In this document: piece by piece, positions 46,307-59,327 of the stretch
Layout of the letters: every line of letters begins with the position of its first letter
How positions within the stretch are numbered: the first letter of the stretch is position 1
Program-made: the position numbers and the translations under genes
DNA from: Rhexocercosporidium sp. MPI-PUGE-AT-0058
Taxonomy: Eukaryota > Ascomycota > Leotiomycetes > Helotiales
Length of the DNA: 64,000 nucleotides
Reading direction: 5' to 3'
NCBI GenBank assembly: GCA_020746875.1
Contig: JAGTJL010000040.1
Coordinates: 62,001-126,000 of the forward strand
Notes under the pieces: generated by a model
What the model was told of the DNA's origin: nothing
What the model saw: only the letters and a program-made list of their open reading frames with translations
The model's database searches: none

Positions 46307-49300
46307 AAACAAAAGTAGCGGTAATAACTTACGATAAAATATATTTAATTATAATTAAAATAATAACTATTTAAAAAGCTTTAATATAAGAGCTCAGGCC
46401 GCCCTTTAAGTTCTACCGGCTTATATAACACTTACTCAACTTATATACTCTTAAGCTATACTGTATTCGCCTCCGAAGCAGGGGGGACCTAACCCCGCTA
46501 ATATAAGCTATATAACACCGCTTTAAGCTTAAGCTACTTTTACTCAGGCTTTTTAATTAATACGACCTGCGCTAGAATAATATAAACTTATTAAAACCTT
46601 TATATTATATAAAGCAAACGAGGCTTTAAATAATTATTATTATAAACTTATTTTTAATAATATAACGTCTTAATAGCTTATGTCTTAAGCTACACGACTT
46701 ATTACAGATTTTATTAAAAGACCTTTTTATTTCGTAATAGCTTAAGCTATATAAACTTTAAGCACTTTTAACTACTTATACTTTAACAAGAATAATATTA
46801 TTAAGTTCTTTAAGACCTTAAAGCAGCTCTTTACAGCTCGAGGTATTATAAATAACGCCGAAAAGAAATAATACGTCGTAAATTATTATATTCTCGAAGT
46901 AAGCTAAAACATTAAATAACTCCTAGACTTCTTTAATAATACTTATTAAAAGTTAATTAAAAAAAATTATAAAAGAATACTAAACGTTCGACCTTAAGTA
47001 ATATTATTATATTCTTTATAACTTATAAAAGATATTTAATAATTTTAAATATATTACGAAAGATGTTTTTAAATCTCAATCTCAATAATTCCTCCGAGCT
47101 TTTAAAGAAGTTAATTGAGCTTATATACGAAAGAAGATTATTACGAAATAATAAATAATTATAAAGTTTTTAATAACTTTATTTAAGTACTTTAAGCGAA
47201 AAGCTAGAACTTTTATAAAAGATAATAATACCTTCGATATAAAAAATATATAATCTTTTAATAAAATATATATTAAAATAAAAAGCTTATTCCGAGTCGA
47301 GCGGGAAATTAACGCGTTAATTAAAGAGAAAGTATTATTTATATAAATCACTTAGGTCGAGTAATAATAAAACTCTCTCTTTAGTAATACCGTTCGAGAA
47401 GCTTAATTTTATAATTCGCTCCGAGTTTATAAAATATAAAGATAATTCTTTAACTCGGGAGATTAACGATATCTTTAAGAAAAGTTCGGTGCTTTATTTT
47501 AAATCGAACTAAAAAAGGTATATTTAAAAAGAAGTTATTTCTATTATTAAGAAACTAATTCGCGATATTAATTAAGTTATAAAACAGAATATTAATATAA
47601 TTATAAAAAGATTAAATAACTTGCGTATTTTATATGTTATTATAAAGAGAAAAAAAATCTAAAGTTAATAGCTAAAGTTAAAGCTTTATTTACTCATAAA
47701 TTAATTGTATATTTTAAAAAAGTTAAGGTATTTTATTAAGATTTTAAAATAAGTTTTAAATATATCGACGTTTTAATATAAAAGACGACATAAGTACCGA
47801 ATGCTTCTTTTATTTTAATAAGCCGATTCCGGATACTAAACCTTAAGGATTTTATAAATATTAAAATTAATATTACGAGTTTAAAAAGAAATTTAATTTA
47901 AGAATTATTTATAAAAATATTTATATTTATATTTATATAAGCTTTTAAAAAAAGGAATAAAAGCTTAAGCGATTTAATTTCTTTAAAATAAATAAAAAAA
48001 AAGCCTTTATTTTATAAATAATTAATATAAAAAAAGACTTAAACTCGAGGCGAAAAGAAGAAATAATCTAAAGAAAGCTCTAAAACGCTTAAGAAGCACT
48101 TTTAATTTAATAAAATATTATATTAAAGTTAACCTTAAAAGGATTAATATTAAAAGCAAGTTAAGAGCTTTAACATTATTTAAATATCTTTATTATTCGA
48201 CTTTTTAATATAATAAGACTAGCTAACGTTTAAAATATACTTATTACTTTTAATTCAAAAAGAATAAATAATAACTTTAAAATAATATTTATAAAAATAA
48301 GATAATAAAATGCCGTTACTTTTAGAATAATAATAAAAGCCGAATTATATATAATTAAAACTTTACTTTAAGAACGCCTTAAGGCTTAAGTTAATTATAA
48401 AAGATTAAAAGTTCGCGAAAAAGTCAAAAGTGCCGTTAGATTTTAAAAGCTTACAAACGTAAACCTTTTAGCTAAAGCATTTAAAGCAAAACCTACTCGG
48501 ATTATTATAAGAGATAATAATAATATTATTATTTTTAAGAAATTAAAGGAAGTGCTTATTTCAATTATAAGTCGAAAAAGATCGACTACTATTAAACTAT
48601 CCTTTACGGGAATTATTTAAAAACGCGCTAAAAGCAACTTACTTATCGCCGTTAAAACGACTTTAAGCCGACCTCGCGTATACTAAGCGCTGTCGCGAAA
48701 CAATTACACGTTAAATAATATACTAAATAAGCTTCTTACTTAACAAGAGCTTTTTAAAAACTTAATCTTAAAGGAAATCCTTATTTTAATCAACTTACTA
48801 AAGATAAGTCGACCGAAGACTATTAATTAAGAGATTTAGGATTAAATTGCTATTATTAATATTAAAATTATAAAGTATATAAAGGCTTTTTAAGATTATA
48901 ATTAAAAAGGGAATAATATTATATTTTAATACCTTTTATTAATTTAGGCTAATACTTCGGATTTTATATTAAGAGGACTACGAGCTTCGTAATAGCTTAA
49001 GTGTATTTTCCTTAAATAAGAAAAACGAGTTATTACTTATTTTATTATATCTTAAGTTAAACTTACGTATAAGCTTTAAGTTTAATAAAGAAAATAAAAG
49101 TATTAAGTCTTTTTAATATAAGAAATGCTAATTTAATAATTAACTTTTTAATTATTATTAAGCTTAATTCCTTTCTTTAGCCCGGTGCTTATAATTTTAA
49201 TTATTATTTTAATAGCGCTTTAAAAAATGATAATTTTAAAAGAGGAATTTAACTTATTTTTAATCGCTGAAGTTTACTTAATTAATACGCTTTAAGGACC

Positions 49301-51283
49301 GAGTTATAAGTAATACTTTTTAACGCCGAAGTATGTGATTATTATACTTAAGAAGACAAGATTTAATAATATCCGAATTACTTTTAATTCCGGCGTAAAA
49401 GTTAATTATATATTTTATAATATTATTATTTAATTACAGGTCTTTATTATAAAAAGCGACTTTATAGCTTTAAAGAGTATTATAAGTATAAAATCTCGAT
49501 TTCTAAGATATGCGGATAACGTCTTAATTACGGTAAAAGATTATATTATTTTTATTAAGTTTTATAGTATAAATATCTTAAGTATTAAAGTCATTCTTAA
49601 ATTTTTATTCTTTTAAATTACGCGCGTTTTATTTAAATACTTATTTAATACGGAAGGTAATCTAGTTTACGCTAACTTATAAAATAAGACTACGCGATTA
49701 GTTATTATTATTAAAGCAGCTAAACTTACGGAGTACGCTAAAAGCATTAAAGCTGCGAAGTCTAAGAGTCGAGCTAGCAGAATGTTACTAAATCCGGAAT
49801 TAGATTACTTAAAGTCTAAACTGACTTAGAAAACGAATAACTAATTATAATTAAAGCTTTATAATTAATACCATCGAATACTCTTTAAAGAATACTTCTT
49901 TTAAGCTTAAAGACGAGCTTTTCTACGGAAGGAATAAAAAAACCTTTAATAATAAAAGTAATTCTTCTTTTAAAGACGTTTTTAATGTTTTTATTAAATA
50001 TATAAAGCGAGAATTCATGATTTTAAAAACGGACTTTTACGATTACTTCTTTTATACAGACTTTATTAAAGCTCTTTTCGGTAGAAAACGTGTGTTTAAT
50101 ATTATATTAATTAAGAAAATCGAGCTTATCTTTTAATTTATTATAAATTATAATATTCTATTAATAAAATTCTTATTTAAAAAACGTAAATAAGTTTCGC
50201 GGGTTTATATTATATATAAGACAAAAGATAAAAAGATTAAGCTTATAAATTAAATAAATAAAATAAGAGATACGCTTAAAGGCCGTGAAGATTAATATAA
50301 AGTTTTTAAAGAAAAGGACTTTTTTTAAAAATAAATTAAAAAGTATTAAAATATTTTATTCTTTCGTTTTGCCGGCTTTCCTTGCGAATTTAAAATTATA
50401 AAAAAGCGACTTATTATTTTAAATATAAAAAATATATTATAATTAAAAAAGAAAGCCTTTTTTAACGAAATTATATTAAATTAAAAAGGTATTATTATAT
50501 TTAATTAAATTAAGTATAAGAAATTTTATAAAAATATTTCGTTATTTATAATTATTAAAACGGTAAACTATAAAGCCTAGCAAATATTATACTTTTCACT
50601 TCTTAAAGCGTTAACTCCCGAAGTTAAGAAAATAATAAAAAATAAACTTAACCGTAAGGTTCTCGAACTCTTTAAGGGGTTATATTATAACGTTTAATTT
50701 TTAATTAAAAAAAAGGAATTAAAAAAGTACCGCTTTATTAACTCGGTAATTATATTTAACGTAATTATTTTAAGAAACGCTAACTTACTTCCTTTAGTAT
50801 CGAATTTTTAAAGGAATTTATAAGGTGTTATATTATAAGCTTAATAAACTTATACTTAAGTTATAATTAATAAATATTATATTAAAGCAGCCGAAATATA
50901 ACGGCCTTCTTCGTGCTTAGCATTGGATTAGTTCGAAATATAACGTTACTTTAAGGAGTTATAAATTCTATTGCTTAATTTGTAAAAATAATTAATAAAA
51001 TATTAAAAGATGTTATACTTTCTATTATTATGCTGTTTTTAAACGAAGTTAATATAAAAGGACTATATTTAGACTATAAGCGAAAGGAAGCGCGGCTTAA
51101 AATTCGCTAATTCGTCCTTAAATACCTTCTTAACCTCGACAAGACGCTAAAACGCCTTAAGTGCGTTAAAACTATTATAAGCTTTAAATCGCAATTCTGT
51201 CGTAATAATATAAACGTCGTTAGTTACGTATATAATTTATAAAAAAGAAAACCTTTAATTATATACTTAATTAAGGTATAGTA
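46307..51283 (+). mobile_element. Ty3/gypsy element remnant, plus strand, truncated in RT
   Basis: A gag-like capsid region at about 46790-46960 (FKTLKQLFTARGIINNAEKK, where 'V..F...L..LF...GI..D..KK' is usual) is followed by a long degenerate interval. Reverse transcriptase then appears at about 50695-51270: LIKKKELKKYRFINSV, ILRNANLLPLVSNF, and LDYKRKEARLKIRQFVLKYL followed by L-D-K-T-L. This RT belongs to the gypsy group with the 'GYDQ' box and the conserved 'P...VD.F...F.G' block. It stops where the inverted LTR at 51284 begins. No own LTRs were found. Confidence 0.62.
50695..51280 (+). pseudogene. Reverse transcriptase core of the plus-strand gypsy remnant
   Basis: See motif series KKKELKKYRFIN, RNANLLPLVSNF and FLNEVNIKGLYLDYKRKEAR (the last corresponds to F-L-D-D-V-G catalytic box with D-D changed to N-E). 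Stops at several Gln/Trp positions. The match continues through K-S-Q-F-C-R to a SYVYNL-like end just before the LTR. Confidence 0.7.
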
Positions 51284-51562
51284 TAGAGGGGAAAACACCA
51301 AGCATACAATAAGAAGATAGTAAAGCAAGTGCCGGAAGGTAAACGTAAGAAATACCTATTTAATGAATACTAGAAATATTATATATTTAAGGAGTATAAT
51401 TTATTAAGGAAAAAGAAAAGTATAATTTAAATAAAAAGGAAAAGTTATAATAATAAAAATCGTTGTTTTCCTTAAAAAATATTACCTTAAAGACTATCTT
51501 AAATACAATAAGATACAGCTCAATCACGTGACAAATAAACCTCTAGAGTCAACCCCACCACA
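51284..51562 (-). mobile_element. Isolated LTR (same 279-bp family as 29221-29499)
   Basis: 279 bp on the minus strand from TGTGGTGGGGTTGACTCTAG to CCCCTCTA. Less mutated than the 29221 copy. The flanking 5-mers (TAGTA and TGCGT) do not match, so it is either a solo LTR that lost its duplication through rearrangement, or one end of a broken element. Confidence 0.72.
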
Positions 51563-52245
51563 TGCGTCTCCTCCTTAAAAAACTCATACTCGACCTCGAG
51601 TAAAGAAATAAAAACTAGTATTACAGCTTTAAAACTCTAAATACTTAAAAGAAAATGTGTTTAAGTAAAAATAAGTAAATGTTAAGTAACTTATATCTTA
51701 CCTTTAAAAGCAAATAATCGTCTCGCTTAATACTTTTAAATATCGTCTTTTACTTTATTACTCTTTTTCTTTCTTTTCCTTTTTAATAACTTTATTACCT
51801 TTTTTTATAATACTTTTAAAGAGGCTTTACGCGTCTCTTTATAATTATATTAGTCTTTTTACACTTCCTAGCACTAGTCGTATTGTTTTTGCCGCCTAGA
51901 CTTGCCTTATTAAATATTATATTTAAGTAAACTTTAGTTTTAATAAAGTTAAAGTGATTCTTTTAAAATAAATCGGTATATAATTAATATTTTAAATAAG
52001 TTCTCGACTCCTTTTCTTATAGCGTAAAAACTGACTTTTTTTATAAAATAAAAATTAATCCTTATAACGCGTCGAATTCGTCGATATTCCCTTATATTTT
52101 AAGTTAACGTGTCTTTAACGACTCCGCTCCTTTTTTATACTCTTACTTTAATAAATCTTTTATAAACTTTTTTAACTTTTTAATCGTTATTAAAAACAAA
52201 AGGAAATATATTAAGGATATATTAAAAAAGCAAGAATATATAAAC
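51563..52245. other. AT-rich spacer, unassigned
   Basis: No supported frame or repeat end. It contains a GC-normal start (TGCGTCTCCTCC) next to the LTR, then AT-rich DNA with TTCTTTT-type tracts. Confidence 0.35.
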
Positions 52246-52556
52246 TGTGAGAATAAGCGAGCTAATTAGGAATGAGGAAGCGCAGTAAATGAGGATACGT
52301 GATTAAAAAGAGAGAATTGCTTACTTACTTACTTAAAGAACTAGAAGAGCTCTTCGGTAATTATATATAAAATAATAGCTTTTTTAAAAGCTTCTACGAC
52401 TACGTAATTAATTACGTAGCTTATACGAGCTACGTAATTAAATACAAGCGTAATTTCCCGGAATACGAAGGTAATTTCCGGGCCGCGTAAGCAGTGGAAA
52501 CTCCTGCGGCTATTCTAGGATAGAATCGGCACGAGTTACCGAAGTGAAATCCAACA
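52246..52556 (-). mobile_element. Solo LTR of the resident copia family
   Basis: 311 bp, plus-strand TGTGAGAATAAGCG to AAATCCAACA, with a perfect 5-bp duplication TAAAC at 52241-52245 and 52557-52561. Confidence 0.94.
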
Positions 52557-53461
52557 TAAACACATAAAGTTAAAAGTAAATAAATAGTCGGAAGACGGTC
52601 TTCTTACCTTTAAGGTTTAAAGCATAATAAAGAAGTAAAAAGAAGCCAATCGAAGCATCTCTTTTACTAACTTAATTAAATCTCTTCTTCACTTTTATCT
52701 TTTTTTCTTTACTCTTACTTCTTTAATAAGTCGATATTAAATAATAATAAAGTCGGTCTTAAGTAATTCCCCTTCTTTTTATTTTAACGGTCATTATGTC
52801 GGATAAAAGCGCCGATAATACCTTAATAACTTCTTATTATATCTTCTTATTATTCTTTAATAAATAAGTTAATTATTATAAGCGGCTGAGATTTATTATA
52901 TTTAAAAGGAAAAGAAAAGAAATATTATATTTTATATATTAACTTCGAGCTGCTTAATCTTCCTCGCGGTTTCTCTCTTTTCCTAGCGGCCAGTTATAAG
53001 GTAAAAGCTTCTTAAGAATAACCTTTAAAGCTTTAATAAGCTATAAGCTATCTTAGACCGCCTTCGTTATTACTTTCCTTCGATTTACTTCTTATTATTA
53101 ATTAATTAAAAGGAGTAAAAAGCTAAAAGTAAGTTCCTTCTCTTTTGACATTATTAACTTTTAAATCTTAATAATTCTTTAATATAATTTAAAGACTTAA
53201 AATAAAGGCGTAGCTTTAATTGCATTATTAAAATAAAAAGTGTCTTTAACCTTGTTATTTATTTTAAGCTTTTATTAATTATATTATAAGTAACCTCTAA
53301 ATCGATAATGTCGAGCTTTTCGGAAGTCTTTTTTTATTAAAGTAACCTCTTTTTATTTAAAAATAAGGTTTCTTTTTAAAGAACTTTATATTAATATAAC
53401 TTTATAATAACTCTAAAGGTAATAAAAGCATACCTCGAATACCTTTATAAGCCAGTGTAAG
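52557..53461. other. AT-rich spacer, unassigned
   Basis: AT-rich RIP-like DNA, no readable protein motif, no repeat pair found. It lies between a solo LTR and the complete copia element. Confidence 0.35.
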
Positions 53462-53774
53462 TATTGGATTTCACTTCGGTAACTCGTGCCGATTCTACCC
53501 TAAAATAGCCGAAGGAGTTTCTACTGCTTACGCGGTCCGGAAATTACCTTTGTATTCCGGGAAATTACGCTCGTATTCAATTACGTAGCTTGTATAAGCT
53601 ACGTAATTAGTTACGTAATTGTAAAAGCTTTTAAAGAAGCTATTATTTTATATATAATTACTTAAGAGCTCTTCTAGCTCTTTAAGTAAGTAAGTAAGTA
53701 ATTCTCTCTCTTTAATCACGTATCCTCACTTACTGCGCTTCCTCATTCCTGATTGGCTCGCCTATTCTCACATA
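53462..53774 (+). repeat. 5' LTR of the plus-strand copia element
   Basis: 313 bp; G of the initial TG changed to A. It contains the CACGT-type block near its 3' part (ATCACGTATCCTCAC) and the TACGTA-rich centre shared by all copies. Confidence 0.93.
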
Positions 53775-54544
53775 GTAGCAATTCGGCAATTCGCTAAGGC
53801 AGCTAATAATATCAGTCACCGACACACTTCCCGATCGAGACGACTAGCTGAGCTTTCTCGGCTAATACCGCTTCGGCTGCTTCCGTTCAAACGCTTGTCG
53901 ATAAAGCCATACTAGCTTCTCTTAATTGAAATAAGCTAGACCCCTTTGAGCCCTTACTAACCCGATTAGGACGTATTACGGACTCGAGGCCTTTAACCCT
54001 GAGACTAAACCCTAGGGAAATCATAACCTAGCGGTCCCTAGACGTTATAAGCGCGCGTAGCCACTTAAATTGCGGTTTTAGGTCTTATAATAAACTTTTC
54101 ATTCCTAAGTGTTTATACCTTTTACGGCGCTAGTAGTGGCTAAAAGTAGCGTGCTAGCGTGGCTTGTATTAGGGAGTGGCTATCCGAATCGTCACTAGTC
54201 TAGTACAAATTACAGTAGTTTTTAAGCTTTATTAATTGTATAAGAAGCCATCCTCGGAGAAGGTTATAGCTAATTAAGCTTATTTATTTCCTGTGAGAGA
54301 AAATTGAGCTAGTAGTAGCGCTAGCATTGTAATAAGAGCCTAAGCAGACTGCTGGGAACCCTGTTATAATACTAGCTAAGCGAAACCCTCGGTAAGGTAA
54401 TATATAAGTCCTTGGCAAGACTTTTTACTTTAAATATCGATTTTATATCGATTTAAGGTATACCAAATCAAGGAAGGTAGCCTTATTATAAGGTTATAAA
54501 GACTTAAATAAAGTCTAAAGATTAGAATAGTCTAATAAATCACT

Positions 54545-55671
54545 ATAAGTGATAATCGCTTAAAGGAATTAAAGCTAAACTCAATCGAGACAAGCTTAAA
54601 ATAGCTGCTACTGCCTTTAAGGGAGAGAAGCTAGTAGGGAAGTCTAACTATATTAAGTGGATAAATCCCGCTAGTCTATTCCTGGAAATTAACGGCTATA
54701 TGCCTTATATTTCCGGCAAAGCTTTACTTCCGGACTAATCCTTATATTACGCTAGGGGTACCGAAGGAGGTAGAACCGTATTAGCTCCTTATTCTCATGA
54801 GCTAGCTGTAAAATATTACGAAAAGCTAGACTACTTTAAGACGCAAAGCTAAAAGGCGCTAGGAGCGCTAAAGTCGATTATATCGCTAGAGAATTAAGAG
54901 CGATTTAAAGACAAAGATACGGCTAAAAAGCTATGGAACGCTATTTAATTTACTTTCGGCTAATCAACGCTTGAGCTAATCGGCCGCTATATAAATCAAA
55001 TCGTCGATTCTAATTATAGCTTTTATAAAAGCATAGACGAATATACTAGCGTAATCTAATCAAGCGCTATATACCTAAAGCAGCTAGACTGCGAGATTCC
55101 TAAGCCCGTAATTGCTAGCCTAATACTTAAAGGCTTACCGAGCTCTTTTGACGCCTTTTCGTCTTGTAAATACGAGAAAATATCAGGTGATCTCAAGAAT
55201 ATCGATATTAACGGTCTAATTAACGACTTAATTTCGGAAGAAGTTCGCATGGGCGCTAACGCCGACTTTAACGCTAATAAAGCGTTTAAAGGCGGTAAAA
55301 GCGGTAAGAAGCACTGCAATAAGTGCAAAGTCACGGGACATATAACGTCTACGTGCTGGGTCTTATACCCTGAGCTAAAGCCTAATAATTCAGAAAATCC
55401 GAATAAAAAGCCTAATAAGGCTAAAAAGGCTAAGGAGTTAAAAGGCGAATTAAAAACAGAGTCTACGAAGGCTATTATGGCCGTATTTAAGACTTATACG
55501 CCGCTTAATAAGCACGTGAGGGCTAGAAAGCCTATAAAAGCACACACAAACGACTTACCCTTACCGAAGGGTAGGTTAAATGTGAAGCTTAAAGTGCAGC
55601 TTGAACTTCTCTTACTTATGAGTACTTTTATAAATACTATAAAGGAATTAAGCGAGTCCGATTCTAACTAA
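54545..55671 (+). pseudogene. gag of the plus-strand copia element
   Basis: The upstream broken part reads N-Y-I-K-W then L-F-L-E-I-N-G-Y-M-P-Y-I-S-G near 54645-54715, the usual copia gag N-terminus. The open stretch 55249-55671 carries a perfect zinc knuckle C-N-K-C-x4-H-x4-C (KKHCNKCKVTGHITSTCW, 55303-55356), followed by a Lys-rich tail. The stop at 55669-55671 probably ends the last gag-like frame before the protease. The product would coat element RNA. Confidence 0.8.
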
Positions 55672-55689
55672 TTAAAAGGAGATATTATA

Positions 55690-56270
55690 AATTAAGCTTT
55701 TAAAACCGTTTATAATTATAGACTAGTTCTAGACTCCGGTGCTAGCGAGCACTATACGCTTAATAAGGGATGGTTACTTAATTATTAACTTACCCTTTGC
55801 AAATCGGTCACAATCGCTAATAGCGACGTATTACCGATATTAAGCACGGGAGATATTCCTATTAAGGGTAATAACGGCATAGAAGTAGTTATTCAACGGG
55901 TAAACTATATTCCGAGGCTAAAAACGACCCTTTTAAGCTTAAGGGAAATAACTAAGAAAGGCTGGTTAATTAACTTTACCGAGAACGGTGCTTTATTAAA
56001 ACATAAAAAAGGCTAATTACAGGCTAAATAAGATTATAACGCCTATTACGTTTAAGCGGAAGTCGATAATGACGCTCTCGAACCTGTAATATATTAAGTA
56101 GACTCAAATTCGCCGCTAGACCTTTACTATAAGAGGCTAGTACATATAAATAAAGAGTCGATTCTTAAAACGATCGAGAAAAGCCATGGATTAAAGAAAA
56201 TCTAACAAAAAGACGTAGAGCTAGCCGACTGTAACGCTTGTAATAGCGGCAAAATGCACGTGATCGGCAG
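55690..56270 (+). pseudogene. Protease and pre-integrase segment of the plus-strand copia element
   Basis: At about 55725-55760 the frame reads LVLDSGASEHYTLNKGW, the D-S-G-A catalytic motif of copia protease with its usual following H. Then come I-A-N-S-D-V-L-P and G-N-N-G-I-E blocks. The pre-integrase part (about 56130-56260) reads LVHINKESILKTIEKSHG, then D-C-N-A-C (H-x-x-C-x-x-C-type zinc region with partial change). Stops at Gln/Trp positions. Confidence 0.75.
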
Positions 56271-56289
56271 TAAAAAGCTTATATTAGAC

Positions 56290-57160
56290 GCGCCATCTTT
56301 GACTATATTCGATATCGATATTGCGGGGCTTTTTAAAGTCAAAGGACTTAAAGGAGAGCGTTATTTCCTTATTATTATATGTAGAGGATCAAGAGCTATT
56401 TAGTTATACGCTTTAAAACTCAAAGCCGACGCTTATGACGTACTTATTGACTTCTATAATATAATAAATACGCAGTTTAGTCAGAAGGAAATCAAATTTA
56501 TGGCGAATATTAAAGCTTTTAAGCTTAATAACGCCGGGGAATTCAAGTCTAATAAATGGACGCATTATTATAAGCAAAAAGAGTATATATATGAATATAT
56601 TAGCCCTTATTCCCCTTCTTAAAACGGGATAGCCGAAAGGTTAAATAAATACTTAATAAAGCGGCTAATTAGCGTCTATAAGGCTAAGAGATTACCTTTG
56701 TTTTTATGGCCTTACTTATTATAAGGAATAGCTTATATTAAGAATCGGTTATATAACTCCGTCATAAAGAAAACTCCTTTTGAAGTTTTATGCGGTAAAA
56801 TTACCGATAATTAATTATATTCGTATATTAGGCTCTCTAACTTACGTACTTGAGAATAAAAGAGCTTATAAGTTAGCCGATAAATCCGATAGGGGTATTC
56901 TTGTCGGTTTTGAGTCTTTTAATAATTACTTAGTTTATTTACCGAGTAAAAGAGCTGTTATAAGCTTTAAAAACGTCTTAATTAAAGAGGATTTAATCCT
57001 TAAGGACGATATGACGGAAGAAACCGAATTCGATTATATAGTCGAAACACTTGAAGAGTTTAAAGGCACTAGCGACGATATTACTAAGTTAATAAGTGGT
57101 ATTAACGACGATATGCTTAATAAAGGCAATATAAGCGAAAAGTCGCCTATCGACTAATCA
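56290..57160 (+). pseudogene. Integrase of the plus-strand copia element
   Basis: Catalytic Asp region FDIDIAGLFKVKG near 56320; second Asp box reads KLNNAGEFKS near 56520 (DNGGEF changed to NNAGEF). The third block, YSPS-stop-NGIAERLNKYLIKRL near 56610, carries the catalytic Glu. LFLWPYLL-stop-GIAYIKNR follows, and an open stretch 56780-57157 contains IRILGSLTYVLENKR and the DKSDRGILVGFES segment typical of the region after copia integrase. The altered second Asp would abolish integration. Confidence 0.83.
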
Positions 57161-58500
57161 GAGGGCGAGAAAACGGATTTTGAAGACGAATCCGACTTAT
57201 TCGCACTAGAGCTCCCTTAAACGCTAAAAGCTAATAAGAGGCCTAATACGGCTAGCCCGGAAATGCCTAAAGCGCCTATTAAGAGGCCTAGAAAGGATTA
57301 TTCGAGCTGGGAGCCTAACGTCGTAACTAGAAACGCTAGTACTAGCGCCAAAGACTTTAATAACTCTTCGGAAAATCAGCCGGTAATATACTTAAGCTTT
57401 AAGACGGCTATTCGCCAGCTAAATAATTAGTTAATCGAAGAGGAAAAAGAAGCTTTTTCTGTTTATAAAGACGCTAAGAGACTAGCTTCTATAGCTCTAA
57501 TAAGCTCTAAAGTCGACGAAGACTTCGATTAAGGGCTAATAAAGCTGCCTAAAAAGCTAAAGGCTAATAAAGTCGTTATTATACGAACTAAAGGCCTTCA
57601 AATCTACGAGCCTAAAAGCCTTAAAGAGGCTATAGCCTCTCCGTATAAAGACTATTAACTAAAAGCTATGGAAAAAGAAGCCAATTCCCTAGAAAGTCAC
57701 GAGACTTAAGAAATAGTGCCAAAAGACGCTAGCAAGGCTTATAAGCCTTTAAAGACTAAATAAGTGTATAAAATTAAAGAATCACTTAATTACTTCGAAT
57801 TTAAAGCTAAATTCGTTGCTAAAGGGTTCGAGCAATTCTACGGCCTTAACTACGTAGACACTTTTGCTAGCGTAGTAAAACAAATAGCTTAGCGACTTAT
57901 ATTCGCCTTAGCGGTCCTTTACGGTTAGCTTATATAAAAAGTCGATATGATATCGGCTTTTACACAGAGTAATATTAACGTAAATACTCTATATATAATG
58001 CCTCCCGAAGGCATAAATGCCTAAAATACGCTAGTAAACTACTCCTACTTAATAAAGCCTTATACGGGCTAAAACAGTCAGCTAAGCTCTGGTTTATTAC
58101 GTTAAAAGAAGTCCTAATCCAAAAACTCGGTTTTTAAGCCTTAATTACCGAGAATTACATCCTAATTAATAAGGAGCAATAGCTTATAGTCTTTATTTAC
58201 GTAGACGACTTAGCGATAATTAGCCTAAGCGTTAATAATATTAAATCCTTTATTAAAGAGCTTAAAAAGCTCTTTAAATTAAAGGATTTAAGGCTAATAA
58301 AGGACTACTTAAGTATAAATATCGACTATAACCTAAACAAAGGTTATATAAAGCTAAGCCAAGAGAGCTATATTAAGAAAGTGCTAGCGCGGTTTAATAT
58401 AACCGACTATAAGCCTAAAGATATACCAATAGATTTAAAAGTCAAACTAAAGCCTAATCCTAATCAGACTAATAAAGAGGAAATAAATTAATATTAGCAA
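57160..58500 (+). pseudogene. Reverse transcriptase of the plus-strand copia element
   Basis: Blocks in order: K-A-M-E-K-E-A-N-S-L-E near 57665, FKAKFVAKGFEQFYGLNYVD near 57803, V-D-M-I-S-A-F near 57945, LLNKALYGLKQS near 58055, and the catalytic FIYVDDLAII at 58192-58220 with YVDD intact at 58198-58209. Then KELKKLFKLKDLRLIKDYL and R-F-N-I-T-D-Y near 58400. Stops remain at several Gln/Trp positions. Confidence 0.88.
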
Positions 58501-58515
58501 ATTATAAGCTACCTC

Positions 58516-59155
58516 TTGTTTCTTACGCTAGTAACTAGACCCGATATTTGCTACTCAATTATAAAGCTCGCTCGATTCGCTAGTAACCCCAGCACCGATC
58601 ACATAATTACCTTTAAAAACGTACTTAAATACCTAAAAGGATTAAAAAAGCTAAGGCTAATCTACGAAAAAAGCTTTAGTCGATATATAAGCGGCTATTG
58701 CGACGCCGACTACGTCGGAGACATTAGTACGGCTAAATCGACTAGCGGCTTAAGCTTTTACTTAGCGAGTTGCTTATTTAGCTGGAAAAGCAAGCTCTAA
58801 AGTATTATAGCTTAAAGTACGACTGAGGCCGAATATATGGCTATTAATTCGGCTTTTAAAGAGGCTATTTATATAAAGCAGCTTCTAACCGAATTAGGCT
58901 ATTACATGCAAGAACGATTCCCTATTTATACGGATAATAACGGCGCTCTCTTATTGGCTAATAACTCTTAATTCCACGAGAGGACTAAGTATATTACCGT
59001 CAAATACTATTACGTCCGCGACCTCATAAATTAAGGTGAAATAGACTTAATTTACATAAAAGGGTCTAAACAAAAAGCCGACGGCTTTACAAAGCCGCTA
59101 GATAAGCCTAAATTCATTGAATTTATAAGGCTTTTGAGACTAGCCGAATAGGGCT
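58516..59155 (+). pseudogene. RNase H of the plus-strand copia element
   Basis: An open stretch at 58516-58800 gives TRPDICYSIIKLARFASNPS, ISGYCDADYVGD and KSTSGLSFYLASCLFSWKSK, the hallmark copia RNase H beginning (D-A-D-Y/W-A/V-G-D, K-S-T-S-G). After one stop it continues S-T-T-E-A-E-Y-M-A near 58820 and IYTDNNGALLLANN near 58922, ending with A-D-G-F-T-K-P-L near 59080. Only a few codons are damaged. Confidence 0.9.
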
Positions 59156-59327
59156 AAAGCGGAGGAAACAAGATTATAATTTGTATTTCTTTCTTTCTTC
59201 ATAACTGGCTTACCCTCCGCAAAGGGTTATTTCATGTATTTACTTTATTCTTGTAAATATAAGCTCTGCTTTAAAGCTAGCTTATATATAAGCTTATAAA
59301 GCTATTACGTCACTTATTAAGAAGGCG

